The position numbers and the translations under genes are program-made. Below are positions 41,656-50,951 of a DNA stretch of 64,000 nucleotides, one piece after another. Each line of letters begins with the position of its first letter. Positions within the stretch are counted from its first letter, which is position 1. Below the pieces are notes generated by a model. It worked only from the letters and a program-made list of their open reading frames with translations. It was not told the origin of the DNA and searched no databases. Source of the stretch: Chloroflexota bacterium (GTDB lineage Bacteria > Chloroflexota > Anaerolineae > Anaerolineales > Villigracilaceae); contig JACRBN010000005.1 in NCBI GenBank assembly GCA_016213105.1, forward strand, positions 62,001 through 126,000. Reading direction: 5' to 3'.

Positions 41656-44600
41656 TCACTCAATAGGGACAACATCAAAATGAACTAAACGTCGGCTGGA
41701 CGCTTGGATAAGCGTTGGACCGCTGCGGTCGTCGGTAGGATGCACTTCAAACTCACGCACGGCTAGGCGCAGAGGGCGACCGTCTGGGGCGGGTAATAAC
41801 ACTTCCCCAGACCATTCCACATTGGACTGGCCCTGGAACACAGCCGCAAGCAGGGTTTCCTCCCCGGTCGGGATCCAGCCGAGCGCGGGATCGTTAGTAT
41901 AAGTTTCCTGCACTTCAACAACCGCCGCCGCCTGGTTGGTTTCGGTCTGAAGGCTGCCGTCGACGCCACGATGGCCGCGTGGGCCGGGACCGCGCAGCTT
42001 CACAGAAAGCTTATCGGGCGCCTGACGTACCACCGTCAGCGAGCGGTCGGGAAGCGGTTGCAGGAATGCCGCCGGCACAATAGCTGATACCTGGCAGTCC
42101 TGCAAGGACTTGGGCTGATAACGGACCAGTCCCAGACGTACGAACGGGAAGTAGGATTCACTTGTCTCAAAGGCAATGTCACAGTACCATGCATCGCGTT
42201 TTGGATCGTATCGCGGTTTAAAGGCGACCAGGTCGCTGACCAGGTTGTGCAGCGGAAGGGGAACATTTTCGGCGACCAAATCGGCGCCTGGGAAACTCTG
42301 CGTTCGCAGCGGCTGCGGCAGCACCGAAGCGTGGGCAGGATCCTGGGAGATGATGCTCATCTCCCGGTAAAGGTCGACAGACGGTGCCAGAGGCCCTCCT
42401 CTACCGCAAACCAATCCCAGCATTTCGCCGGCCCCTGAGGTGAACCAGGGTCGCGACAACCAAACCCGAAGTCCGGCGCTGCGTCGGGTGCTCACGTATT
42501 GGTAGCTACCTGCCTCCCCCTCCCGCTCCCAGCGAGCTATTGGGACGATGTCCAATACGACCGGAGCGGGCGGATTGGCGCTGCTCAGCATGTCCACTTT
42601 CACCAGGTTGCCTTTGAGCAGGCTCTGCTCAACAGGCAGGCTTGGGTCGAAGTATTCCCGGAAGCGGGCCGCGGCGATTATCTGATAGGTAACCTCGCGG
42701 TACTTCGTGTCTCCAAACTCGTGAGAACGAAATCCCTCCAGTTGCACCGCTGCCGCCGCCAGACGGTTGCGCTCCTGCACTGTCAGGGCAGGAGCCGCTG
42801 AGAGGCGCAGTAGATCGGTTCTCCCTCCATCTGGGTTTTCGCGGCTGGAGAAAATCACAGAGTTCCATTCCTGCCCACCGTCGGTGTCCTCGGCTTTCAG
42901 CCATTTTTCAATCTCATCCCCCCAGGGCGTAGCGAAGGGTTCGGGCAACACGATCTTGAAAGCATTGGTGTGAACCGGTCGGATCAAATTGTGCTCATCG
43001 ACGAGCGGGCCAAGCGCTGGGTCATCCACCATGTCTTCCCATTCCGCCGTCAAATCCAGGCTGGCTGTGGAGGCGCCATCCATCCTCACTCTACCCGCAA
43101 GCTCGGCAACTGTTGCGCCATTCTTGCGCTTGAAGGATCCATGCACTATATCCTCCAGATCCAGGCTAGGCTCAAACAACGGCTGTTGGACGGCATGCAC
43201 CAGGTTAAGCGTTCGCCAGGGGGTGGTCATCCAATGCCGGCTTTCACGGATGGCCTGAAGGACGTTTTCGGCGTCTGCCGGCGACAGCTTTTCGTGGCAC
43301 CAGGCCATGATTTCGAAGAGATCGGGGTCGTCTAGGAACAGGCTGTTGAGGCGCATCCGGGCAATGCGCCCCTTTGGCAGGCGCACAGTGAACAGATGCT
43401 GGGCATCATCATATTGTGTCGAGGCTTGTTCGCCTTCCTCCAAGCGGAGCCGGAAAGGGAGAAGTTCGTACCAGTCCCCTTGCTGGTCGAACGCAATTTC
43501 GAAGCGCTGCTCCGGTTCGATCGGCGAAAATTGGAGACGGATTAAAACACCCCGGCTGACGGGATCGGGCAAATAGGGGAGAGTCACCCCGTCAGCGTCG
43601 ATAGTCACATAGCCCTGCGGCTGGTCCTGGTGATTCCCAGTTGGAATAAAGCGGGAGTCCGGGTGGTCCCGGAATGAGCCATTCTCGCGCCGGGCAATCT
43701 CATAGAAATGGGCCGCGGCGTCTGCAGCAGCCTGGTCAGACAGGCCTCGAACCGAGTCAATTGCCTTGTCAAACAGGCCATGTGCCTCGGTAAGTTGGAG
43801 CGAGGCTTTGGGCGGAGCAACGTGCCGGTCGCAGAATGGATGGTAGATCAGTGTCTCGTCGGGAGCAGACTGGCTGATGGCGGCATAGTCTGCTGAGGAG
43901 ACGCCAGCGTTGCTGCGCACCACGAGCCGTTCCAGTCCCTCTCCCGGCGAATAGATGAAGCGCGGGGTAAGCTCGGGAGGGGGCACGGGCTCCAGCCGAC
44001 GATAAACGAACCGGCCATCGGGCAGCGTTACGCGCAGCTCGGGCAGGCCGCTTCTGTCTAGCAAAAAGCTCAGGTTGTTGGCCAGCGACAATGGGAGCGA
44101 TCTGCCAGCCAAGTCAACGGTGCGCAGGCGCAGCCGGTAGTCCACTCCGAATCGGAGACGGGGGAGCGAGGCGGGAAGTGCCTTGACTGCCAGATCCAAC
44201 TGAAGCGGACCGAATTCGGCCGATGCAGCCGGAGGGGCAGGCTCCTGCGGAATGGCCGTCCCTGGACGTGGTACAGCCAAACTCCAGCCATCCCAAGTCA
44301 CCAGTGCCTCGTGCACATACAGCGCGCCGTCAGGGTCGGCCGGCGCGCCGGGCCGGTCAACATCTCCCGTCAGCGATACCTGAACAAAACCCTCATCCTC
44401 AACCGAAAATGCCTGACCAGAATCACGCAGCGGAGTGTAGGTAACCTGGCGGGCATGGAGCGAGCGCCACGCATTCGTGTTGCTGTCAAAGATATCCAGA
44501 CGGTAGCCGCGGACTAGTTGTTCGGCCACCAGCACGGGCGGGTTGGTGGGGTCCAGTTCCAGGGCGTCGTTTGCTTTGCGAGCCAGGTAGAAGTCATCGT

Positions 44601-45876
44601 GGATGTCTTGGGCGCGGTCAGCTATAGCCAGCGCTACACCGCCGGTGCGTGGGGCGGGTGTTCCGGCGCGGGCCTCTTCCTCCACCGGGCGCTGGGACTG
44701 CTGCTCTTGCGTTTCTAACGTGGAAGCCATGTTGAGCGCCTTGAGTGCCAGGCCATCCACGTCAACGGCGGCAACCAGGAAACGCTGCGGGTTCAGGTTC
44801 ACAAATCCATGGGCAAAATCGTGGCTGCCTGGCAGTTCTGCGGCTGAGAACGAAGCACCAGCGGGTCCCATGACGAGCCGGCATTGGGTAAATGGGGTGA
44901 CATCCAGGTTCCATGGCGACTGGGCTGGATTGGACCGGGTGGGAAAGTTGGACGAGCGTTGGATCGACACTTTTACCAGGGTTGGGGGGTCCTGGTCAGT
45001 CAAGGTGGGCAAGAAGTCAGGCCGAATAATCAAATCGAAGACCAGCCCCAGCGAACGCAGTAGTTCGGGGTGGTCGCCCAAGGTGGAGAGCAGGTGATGG
45101 AATTCAAGCTTCTCATTCAGCTCAGCGATGGCCGCATCGTGATCTGCAGGAAATTCGGACGGGTCGGCTTCTGGCCGACGGTGGAAAGTGGCCAGTTGGT
45201 AGAAATGACCTGGGGTTGAGTCTCCCTGGTTGAAGGGCTGGATCAAGTCTTGGGGCAGAGTAGCGTGTTCAGCCCTCAGCGCTGCCGCCTGCGTGGCCAC
45301 GCCGCGCAGCACGCCGGCCAGGTTGTCAGACACCGCTTTGGCGTCCCGGGCGTCCTTGAAAATGCCCGTCCGGTTGGCAACCATCAATTCGTCAAAGAAC
45401 CCTGACAATGTATGCCCGTCCAGCTGTTGGCCACCAACCAGGGGGCCAACCGGCGAAACATTGCTGCTGGAAAAGGGCAGGTCATCAATAGAAGCCCTGG
45501 CCAGGGAGGCCCACTGGCCTTTCAGGTATTCCAGCACTTTACCATACGGATAGGAGACCAGGGGACGGTCGGCGTAATCCTCGAAAATAAAGGGACGCAC
45601 AAGGGTATCGGCTGGAAAGAGTGCTTGCCAGAGTTCGCGGCTACCGCTACCGATCACCTGCATGGGCGCTTCTGTAACACCGTCGCCGCGCTGCAGGGTC
45701 ACCTGTAACTGCCCGGAGCCCACTAGCGCCGGCCAATCTACGAAGTCGGGAAAATCAGCCAGCGTATGGCCCTCGTCGCTGCGCAGGCGAGGCGTTACAA
45801 AGATGGAGGCGGCCAACTGCCCATCTTCCGTCAATCCACCGGGTAGAAAGATCCACTGTACAATTTGATTGCGCAT
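41656..45876 (-). CDS. Large protein of unknown function (about 1406 residues)
   Basis: The start is taken as the ATG at 45876 because GGAGG lies 6 bp upstream; the ATG at 45882 abuts the same GGAGG and would have no spacing. No signal peptide or membrane segment is apparent. The sequence is rich in Pro, Asp, Leu and Arg, with many beta-strand-like segments and no ATPase or classic catalytic motif I can name. A Gln/Glu-rich stretch near residues 400-425 may be a linker. It is the last of three co-directional genes, 33 bp after the 971-residue gene ends. These genes may encode parts of one structure or a secreted or scaffold complex, but that is a guess from size and order only. Confidence 0.7.
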   Translation of the reverse strand: MRNQIVQWIFLPGGLTEDGQLAASIFVTPRLRSDEGHTLADFPDFVDWPALVGSGQLQVTLQRGDGVTEAPMQVIGSGSRELWQALFPADTLVRPFIFEDYADRPLVSYPYGKVLEYLKGQWASLARASIDDLPFSSSNVSPVGPLVGGQQLDGHTLSGFFDELMVANRTGIFKDARDAKAVSDNLAGVLRGVATQAAALRAEHATLPQDLIQPFNQGDSTPGHFYQLATFHRRPEADPSEFPADHDAAIAELNEKLEFHHLLSTLGDHPELLRSLGLVFDLIIRPDFLPTLTDQDPPTLVKVSIQRSSNFPTRSNPAQSPWNLDVTPFTQCRLVMGPAGASFSAAELPGSHDFAHGFVNLNPQRFLVAAVDVDGLALKALNMASTLETQEQQSQRPVEEEARAGTPAPRTGGVALAIADRAQDIHDDFYLARKANDALELDPTNPPVLVAEQLVRGYRLDIFDSNTNAWRSLHARQVTYTPLRDSGQAFSVEDEGFVQVSLTGDVDRPGAPADPDGALYVHEALVTWDGWSLAVPRPGTAIPQEPAPPAASAEFGPLQLDLAVKALPASLPRLRFGVDYRLRLRTVDLAGRSLPLSLANNLSFLLDRSGLPELRVTLPDGRFVYRRLEPVPPPELTPRFIYSPGEGLERLVVRSNAGVSSADYAAISQSAPDETLIYHPFCDRHVAPPKASLQLTEAHGLFDKAIDSVRGLSDQAAADAAAHFYEIARRENGSFRDHPDSRFIPTGNHQDQPQGYVTIDADGVTLPYLPDPVSRGVLIRLQFSPIEPEQRFEIAFDQQGDWYELLPFRLRLEEGEQASTQYDDAQHLFTVRLPKGRIARMRLNSLFLDDPDLFEIMAWCHEKLSPADAENVLQAIRESRHWMTTPWRTLNLVHAVQQPLFEPSLDLEDIVHGSFKRKNGATVAELAGRVRMDGASTASLDLTAEWEDMVDDPALGPLVDEHNLIRPVHTNAFKIVLPEPFATPWGDEIEKWLKAEDTDGGQEWNSVIFSSRENPDGGRTDLLRLSAAPALTVQERNRLAAAAVQLEGFRSHEFGDTKYREVTYQIIAAARFREYFDPSLPVEQSLLKGNLVKVDMLSSANPPAPVVLDIVPIARWEREGEAGSYQYVSTRRSAGLRVWLSRPWFTSGAGEMLGLVCGRGGPLAPSVDLYREMSIISQDPAHASVLPQPLRTQSFPGADLVAENVPLPLHNLVSDLVAFKPRYDPKRDAWYCDIAFETSESYFPFVRLGLVRYQPKSLQDCQVSAIVPAAFLQPLPDRSLTVVRQAPDKLSVKLRGPGPRGHRGVDGSLQTETNQAAAVVEVQETYTNDPALGWIPTGEETLLAAVFQGQSNVEWSGEVLLPAPDGRPLRLAVREFEVHPTDDRSGPTLIQASSRRLVHFDVVPIE

Positions 45877-45909
45877 TATCATCCTCCAGCGTGCAAACTT
45901 CGACAGGTT

Positions 45910-48825
45910 TTAGGCAAATGCCAGCAGGTACTCCGCCCACTCATTCAGGCTCACGGTCTCGGCGAAGCTGGGATCTCCGTCCGAGCCGGCAAAGCGCCGC
46001 TCAATGGATAGCGAGACGCTTTTACTGAAGAAGGCGATCTTCACGCAAACTGTCAAGCTCGCCTGGCCATACACTTCGCTGCCGCCGCCATCCTTCTTAT
46101 GATAGGTAAAGGCTAGATAAAACTCCACCGAGATCGAAATCAGTCCCAGCACTTCCAGGTAGCCGCCACAGCGCAAGAAGCCGGTGAGAGTGACACTGCC
46201 AGCGGTCAGGGCGAAGTAGATGCCAGCCATCACGTATACCCCACCGGAGGCGATGAAAAGGTTCAGGGCGATGTTGCCGCCGAACTCAATCGAAGCCTCG
46301 ATCTGTTCAAGCCCCTTAGCACTTACTGCCAGCCCGAAAAATCCGCCACCCCCGAACAGCGAGACAGTAACCAGAAAGGGTTTGTGGCGCTCAGAGATGG
46401 AAAAACGCACTCCGGCCGGTCGGTCAGTAAAGGGAATCGATATAGCGGCAGTTAGGCCGATATTCTGGATGCTGAACACCCCTACTCCGATCGTGGGTAT
46501 GCCCAGCGTATAACCGGCCACCACGCCCTGTCCATCCACTTGCAGGAAGGGAGGATCGTCAAAGCCGCTTGGGGGCAGGATGCTGCGCAAAGAATTCACA
46601 AACTCAAGCGGGCCTTCAAAGGTAATAGCAATATTTTTCGCACCAACCTCCATCTTACGGCCTTCCTCGGCGCGGAAGATCAGCTCGCCAAAGGCGACCG
46701 TAATCGTTCCGGCGAAGGCCAGCGCCGCGCCACGCAGGCGGCCGATTACCAGAGAAGTCCCTTCACCAGATGGGGCGCGGGTCGTGCGGGCATCCAGGAG
46801 CAACTCTGCATGGTCCAGGTCCACCGTAAGGGGACCGAAAGATTTGGTCAGCAGAGACGGCTTCCACAGAAAGCGGGTTTCGACGCTTTGCCCCGCGTGC
46901 CGAGTGATCAGGCGAGGCTGGTTGAGGTGGAATGTAGGGTCGTTAGATAACTGCTCCTGGGTAGGCGGTTCAGCAGAGGCCGAAGCGGCGTCAAAAGGCA
47001 GGTCGAGATCGCCAGGAGAGTCGGGGAGAATGAGATCGAGCAGCCGGATGGTGCCCAGGAAGCGAGCGTTACCGAAGGCGGAAAGGTCGATCTTCCCAGT
47101 AGCCAGCTTGTCGGGTGCGGAAATCGGACCTAGTGTGCGGGAGAGTGCCTCTGCGGCTGAATTGGGCCGCACCAGCCCACCGCCGCTCTGCGAGGCAAAC
47201 TCCAGCGGCAGGGAGTCCAACAGGCGGACAAAGGTTTGGGCGGGGTTAGTCGCAGGGTTGAATCCACTGACCAAGTAATTTAAGTCATGCTGCATCGCTT
47301 GAGGCTTCGCGCTGCCTAACAACTGCTCTACAGCCGGTACCGAAGCGTGGGCGCTGCGGATGAATGGGAGATAGCGCGGTGGATAAGAGGGCGGCAATCC
47401 GGCGGCTTGCAGGCCGAATCCGGATTCAACGTCACCTACAGAGGCAAGCCCAAAGTGGAAGGTATCTGCCTTGACCTGGGTGGAACCCGGCTTGTCGCCC
47501 GGCTCAGCCATAGCCAACAATTGGCCGTTAAGATGGATGTTAGTCGCCAGATCGGGACTGAAGGGAGGCGAAAAGTAGGTATGGCGCACCAACCCGATAT
47601 TATCGGTCGCCTCGAGAGGGACAAACATCAGCGGCAGTTCGAAATCGATCTGGTTCCCAGCCACGTCGAGCGCGGTGGCCTGAAAAAAGAGCGGTTGGCC
47701 TTCCGGGGTGAGCAGCCAAGTTGGGTTCGTGAAAGGGTTCTCCGGCGAACCCTTAATTTCTGCCGTTCGAGTGACTAGATGGATAGAGCGCAAGGGCATC
47801 TCGCGCCCACTGAAGGAATAGGCGCTTGCCAATGAGCCGTATTCCATGTCTGGTCCGATTACAAATACTTCATAGCGCTGGATTAGATAAGCAGCCGTGC
47901 CAAACAATGCTCCACCTGCTGGGGAGTTGCCCACGACGGCCTTGGTGACCGGAGCCCGCTCGGTAGTGGTGATCACCACCGAGCGATGACCCGTGCCGCA
48001 CAAGAAACCCATGCGTACAGTGCGCACAAACTGATCGCGCCCTTGGGTGGCGACGTGTTGATACTTGCGCAGGCTGATCGTTGCCGGGCCGTCCGGCCAC
48101 TCGCCGAGCAGGCTGGCCGTTGCGCCGAGAGTGGACAGCGACAGCAATTCAGCATGCAGTGGCCGGTTTCCAACCAGGCCGGCGGCGATTGAGGTTAGCT
48201 GAACAAGATTTCTACGGTCTTCGTTGCCCAATGAGGTTGCATCGGTCACAGGCGGGGGAGGGGAAAACGGTGATTGACCCTCAATCGCCGCCAGAGCTCG
48301 CAAATCCCCGCCAGGCGTCAGCAGCGCCGTGCCGGCATCTGACTCGCCTAGGTGCATCAGGTGTGTGCGCCACACCTCGGTATTTCCATCAATTGTGATC
48401 GGCTCGACGGTGTGCTGCCAGCGCGCCTTTTCGTCGGGTGACAGGACAAGTCGCCAAGGGAACTCAATGGCTGTTTCCAGATCGCTGGGTGGTCCAGAGG
48501 CAATGATCGGTTCCCACATTTCCCAGTTCAACAGGGCCGGCAAGGTGAGTGACAGGCGAACTATCGTCTCTGGCAGCCGAAAGACGAGACGGCTCTCACC
48601 CGCCATCGCCGTGCGAATCGGTGGTGGTTCCAGCGAGGCCGAGTTTCCGGAGAAAACTTTCTCAGTAAGATGTTGAGGTGGAAAATGAACAATGATAAAT
48701 GCCGGCTGTCCGGGCGCCACCCGTTCCAAGGTATTATCCGCAGCAAGCTGGAGGTTGGCGAATTCAAACTCCAGGGCCAGCAGGTCATCAGGCCGCAGGG
48801 CAGATAGATGTATCCGATTCGACAT
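45910..48825 (-). CDS. Large beta-rich protein of unknown function (about 971 residues)
   Basis: The ATG at 48825 has AAGGAG at 6 bp; an in-frame TTG at 48843 lies upstream of this SD and is unlikely. No signal peptide is seen. The first 600 residues show no motif I recognise. From about 690 to 950 the sequence becomes a series of short alternating, Gly-rich strands (for example GVFSIQNIGLTAAISI, SLFGGGGFFGL, GNIALNLFIASGGVYVMAGI). These could form a long beta-sheet, beta-barrel or beta-helix surface. The end (SVSLSIERRFAG) retains the strand pattern. It lies between the 374- and 1406-residue genes on the same strand. A surface or assembly protein is possible; no function is assigned. Confidence 0.7.
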   Translation of the reverse strand: MSNRIHLSALRPDDLLALEFEFANLQLAADNTLERVAPGQPAFIIVHFPPQHLTEKVFSGNSASLEPPPIRTAMAGESRLVFRLPETIVRLSLTLPALLNWEMWEPIIASGPPSDLETAIEFPWRLVLSPDEKARWQHTVEPITIDGNTEVWRTHLMHLGESDAGTALLTPGGDLRALAAIEGQSPFSPPPPVTDATSLGNEDRRNLVQLTSIAAGLVGNRPLHAELLSLSTLGATASLLGEWPDGPATISLRKYQHVATQGRDQFVRTVRMGFLCGTGHRSVVITTTERAPVTKAVVGNSPAGGALFGTAAYLIQRYEVFVIGPDMEYGSLASAYSFSGREMPLRSIHLVTRTAEIKGSPENPFTNPTWLLTPEGQPLFFQATALDVAGNQIDFELPLMFVPLEATDNIGLVRHTYFSPPFSPDLATNIHLNGQLLAMAEPGDKPGSTQVKADTFHFGLASVGDVESGFGLQAAGLPPSYPPRYLPFIRSAHASVPAVEQLLGSAKPQAMQHDLNYLVSGFNPATNPAQTFVRLLDSLPLEFASQSGGGLVRPNSAAEALSRTLGPISAPDKLATGKIDLSAFGNARFLGTIRLLDLILPDSPGDLDLPFDAASASAEPPTQEQLSNDPTFHLNQPRLITRHAGQSVETRFLWKPSLLTKSFGPLTVDLDHAELLLDARTTRAPSGEGTSLVIGRLRGAALAFAGTITVAFGELIFRAEEGRKMEVGAKNIAITFEGPLEFVNSLRSILPPSGFDDPPFLQVDGQGVVAGYTLGIPTIGVGVFSIQNIGLTAAISIPFTDRPAGVRFSISERHKPFLVTVSLFGGGGFFGLAVSAKGLEQIEASIEFGGNIALNLFIASGGVYVMAGIYFALTAGSVTLTGFLRCGGYLEVLGLISISVEFYLAFTYHKKDGGGSEVYGQASLTVCVKIAFFSKSVSLSIERRFAGSDGDPSFAETVSLNEWAEYLLAFA

Positions 48826-48943
48826 TAAAGTCTCCTTGTACAATCACCCATCGATAAATAGCAATCCAATAAAAATACACACATAACTTGCAGCGTTCAT
48901 ATTGATAGACGAACTTATTGGAAAATTATGGTCTGTTCGACTT

Positions 48944-50068
48944 TTAGCCGGCGCGTCCTGCCGCGACAAACATCATCGTTTGCGGAATCGTCCCGTGAAT
49001 TTGTAACAGAGCCTGGTTGGGATCGACGGAAAAAGAGTTTAACCACGGTCCACCCCAGCGCGGCTTGGTCAGTGGAAAGATATTATTCGCGCCCAGGGCT
49101 CCCAGATCCTGCGGATTGGCAGGCATTTGGGTCATTTTTACGATATGACCGGGCGGACCTGAGAGCGCAGCTGAAAGCTGGCTGAAGCTGGATATGCCTC
49201 CGTCAAAGTCAATCACTCCGGCGAGACGTGCGCCGAGCGTGGCGCTATTTCGAAACTTGTGAGAGTATACGATGCCCGAACTAAAGCTCGACACCACAAG
49301 GCTGTTCACATAAACCAGCGGCGCAGCAGGAGACATATCGCCGGTTGACAACATCCCCAGCATGCGTCCAATGATCGACTCCCAGCGTTGGGGAAAGATT
49401 CCGCAGTCTTGCGCTGACCCCTGTGTCATTAGCGGCATCACCAAGACGCGATCCGTGCCAGTGGCGCAGAATTGCGACCCCATATCGTCTGTTAGATAAT
49501 GGAAGATGTCCGGCCAATTTCCCAGACCCTGATAATCGGCATCCTGAAAGCCAGCTTGGGCTGGCGTAGGATGGAAGAAGAGGTGAATCTTGTCAAAACT
49601 GCTGACCCCTTCCGGAACCAGGACGCCAAACCACTTAGGCACCACGGCTTCGTCCAGCTGAAAATACGAGATTGTGCCTTTGCCCGTGACGCCGGTCCAT
49701 TCAAACACTAAGTCGCTAACCAAGGAAGCCTCCACGGGACTCCAAGAGGTTGATTCTACCGAAGTCGCCCGGCCGGGGTCAAAGGGCCGGACGGTCAAAC
49801 CGGCGGCAAAGGTTTCTGGATCTAGGATTTCATTGAAGCGGCGTAAGGTGCGTCCACCCGGATCAACCCGCCCATCCTGCACTGGTAAGCCCTGGAAGTG
49901 CTGAAACCCCTCGATCGCCTGAGTTAGACCCTCAAGCTCCAAAGGCGGGGCAAAGACTCCACCTCGATCTCCCCCGACCTCCACCAAAGCCGCGCCAATA
50001 ATAAAAATATCGGAAGCCAGATTCACTCCATTTCGGCCAACGCTCTGCTCAATAACGATAAAAGCCAT
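48944..50068 (-). CDS. Conserved-looking protein of unknown function (374 residues), possible hydrolase-like fold
   Basis: The ATG has AAGGAG 8 bp upstream, so the start is secure. The protein begins AFIVIEQSVGRNG with no signal peptide. Residues about 190-330 alternate hydrophobic strands with loops (HLFFHPTP, RVLVMPLM, PLVYVNSLVVSSFSSGI, AGVIDFDGG), suggestive of an alpha/beta-hydrolase core with SFSSG near the nucleophile elbow, but the canonical GxSxG is not intact. It is the first gene of the three-gene minus-strand set. An intergenic gap of 118 bp separates it from the 971-residue gene. I do not recognise the family. Confidence 0.7.
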   Translation of the reverse strand: MAFIVIEQSVGRNGVNLASDIFIIGAALVEVGGDRGGVFAPPLELEGLTQAIEGFQHFQGLPVQDGRVDPGGRTLRRFNEILDPETFAAGLTVRPFDPGRATSVESTSWSPVEASLVSDLVFEWTGVTGKGTISYFQLDEAVVPKWFGVLVPEGVSSFDKIHLFFHPTPAQAGFQDADYQGLGNWPDIFHYLTDDMGSQFCATGTDRVLVMPLMTQGSAQDCGIFPQRWESIIGRMLGMLSTGDMSPAAPLVYVNSLVVSSFSSGIVYSHKFRNSATLGARLAGVIDFDGGISSFSQLSAALSGPPGHIVKMTQMPANPQDLGALGANNIFPLTKPRWGGPWLNSFSVDPNQALLQIHGTIPQTMMFVAAGRAG

Positions 50069-50745
50069 TTCGTAATCTCCTTCTGCGAACTATTGGTGTC
50101 TTGTGAAAAGTCCACTCCAAATGGATAAATCAATTAAACATCGGACAAATAGGTATTAGTAGTGTTCCCAAAAAGTATGTTTGAAAATGCTTGAATTCAA
50201 CTTGTTCAGGATACGATGGTGATCTGATGAAGAAATATCTTAATCGGTTGATTATAGAAAAATATATTTATGCATAAGCCAAAATTAATTAAGGCTAAAT
50301 TCCAAAATATTCACCAGATCGCGTTCACTATAATTCTTCAAAAACGGAAATAGTGGAAATCTAATTAACCTTCAAGTTGATTATATGCAGAATAATATAA
50401 AAAACAATTTTAGGAATATTTTCACATTCAGATAAATTATTTAAGAATTTAAGAACACGATTGTGAAGAAGAAATCAAATGAGCGATAACAATTTCATAT
50501 GAGCATCTCAAAGGATTACAGGATTTATTAGTGATATAAACCCATTGATTAAAAGAATCAATCTCAATCCTATGCGTAAGGTGAGTTAATAAAATATTTG
50601 ATTGAAGAATAATTTCGTTTGTGTTATAAGATATATACATTGGTCGCCAATTCGACGATCAAAACTCTACAGGCTCTTTCAAATCAAGGACCGCATGTCA
50701 AGCCAAAATCGGCAGCCTGACACTGGTAGGTTTGTGGTCGAGGAT
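50069..50745. other. AT-rich intergenic region at island edge, no gene recognised
   Basis: About 680 bp, clearly more AT-rich than both sides. A 63-codon minus-strand frame at 50449-50640 has no convincing SD or similarity. I see no integrase, RNA gene or extended repeat. It probably holds the promoter of the three-gene set and the end of the integrated island. Confidence 0.5.
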
Positions 50746-50749
50746 TGCA

Positions 50750-50792
50750 GCTCATAACCCGGAGGTCGCAGGTTCGAGTCCTGTCCCCGCTA
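50750..50792 (+). tRNA. 3' half of tRNA-Met(CAU), truncated (attachment-site remnant)
   Basis: CTCATAA (anticodon loop, CAU), CCCGG (3' anticodon strand), a normal variable loop, the T-arm with GGTTCGAGTCC, and CCCCGCT plus discriminator A are all present. The 5' part is missing: no AGCGGGG lies upstream and the 5' anticodon strand is TGCAG instead of CCGGG. The break falls at the anticodon loop, the usual crossover region of tyrosine integrases. This is therefore not a functional tRNA but the duplicated 3' end left at one end of an integrated element. Confidence 0.75.
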
Positions 50793-50800
50793 CTCTGACA

Positions 50801-50832
50801 AAAACGCGCTCAATTTGTGAGTGCGTTTTTTG
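50801..50832 (+). terminator. Rho-independent terminator downstream of tRNA remnant
   Basis: ACGCGCTCA and TGAGTGCGT form a 9-bp stem (one G-U pair) with a 5-nt loop, followed by a T-rich run. It was probably the terminator of the original tRNA gene on the chromosome side. Confidence 0.7.
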
Positions 50833-50884
50833 TTTTAACATGTGGGTCATTTGGGAGGCATGCTCTGTCTTCTACGGCCTTCGG

Positions 50885-50913
50885 TTGACAGTGCCGGGGC
50901 TGGACGATACAAT
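50885..50913 (+). promoter_or_regulatory. Strong sigma70-type promoter of the sugar operon
   Basis: TTGACA (50885-50890) and TACAAT (50908-50913) are exactly 17 bp apart. Transcription should begin near 50920, which excludes the in-frame ATG at 50916 as the LacI start. CAATGAA (50910-50916) and TTCATTG (50936-50942) form an inverted repeat over the start site that could be an autoregulatory operator. Confidence 0.75.
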
Positions 50914-50951
50914 GAATGAGCTTTCCATCCTGCTTTCATTGTGTAGAAGCC

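Noticed and set aside
50449-50640. 63-codon minus-strand frame in the AT-rich intergenic region
   Set aside because: There is no SD, no recognisable motif, and stop-poor frames of this size are expected by chance.
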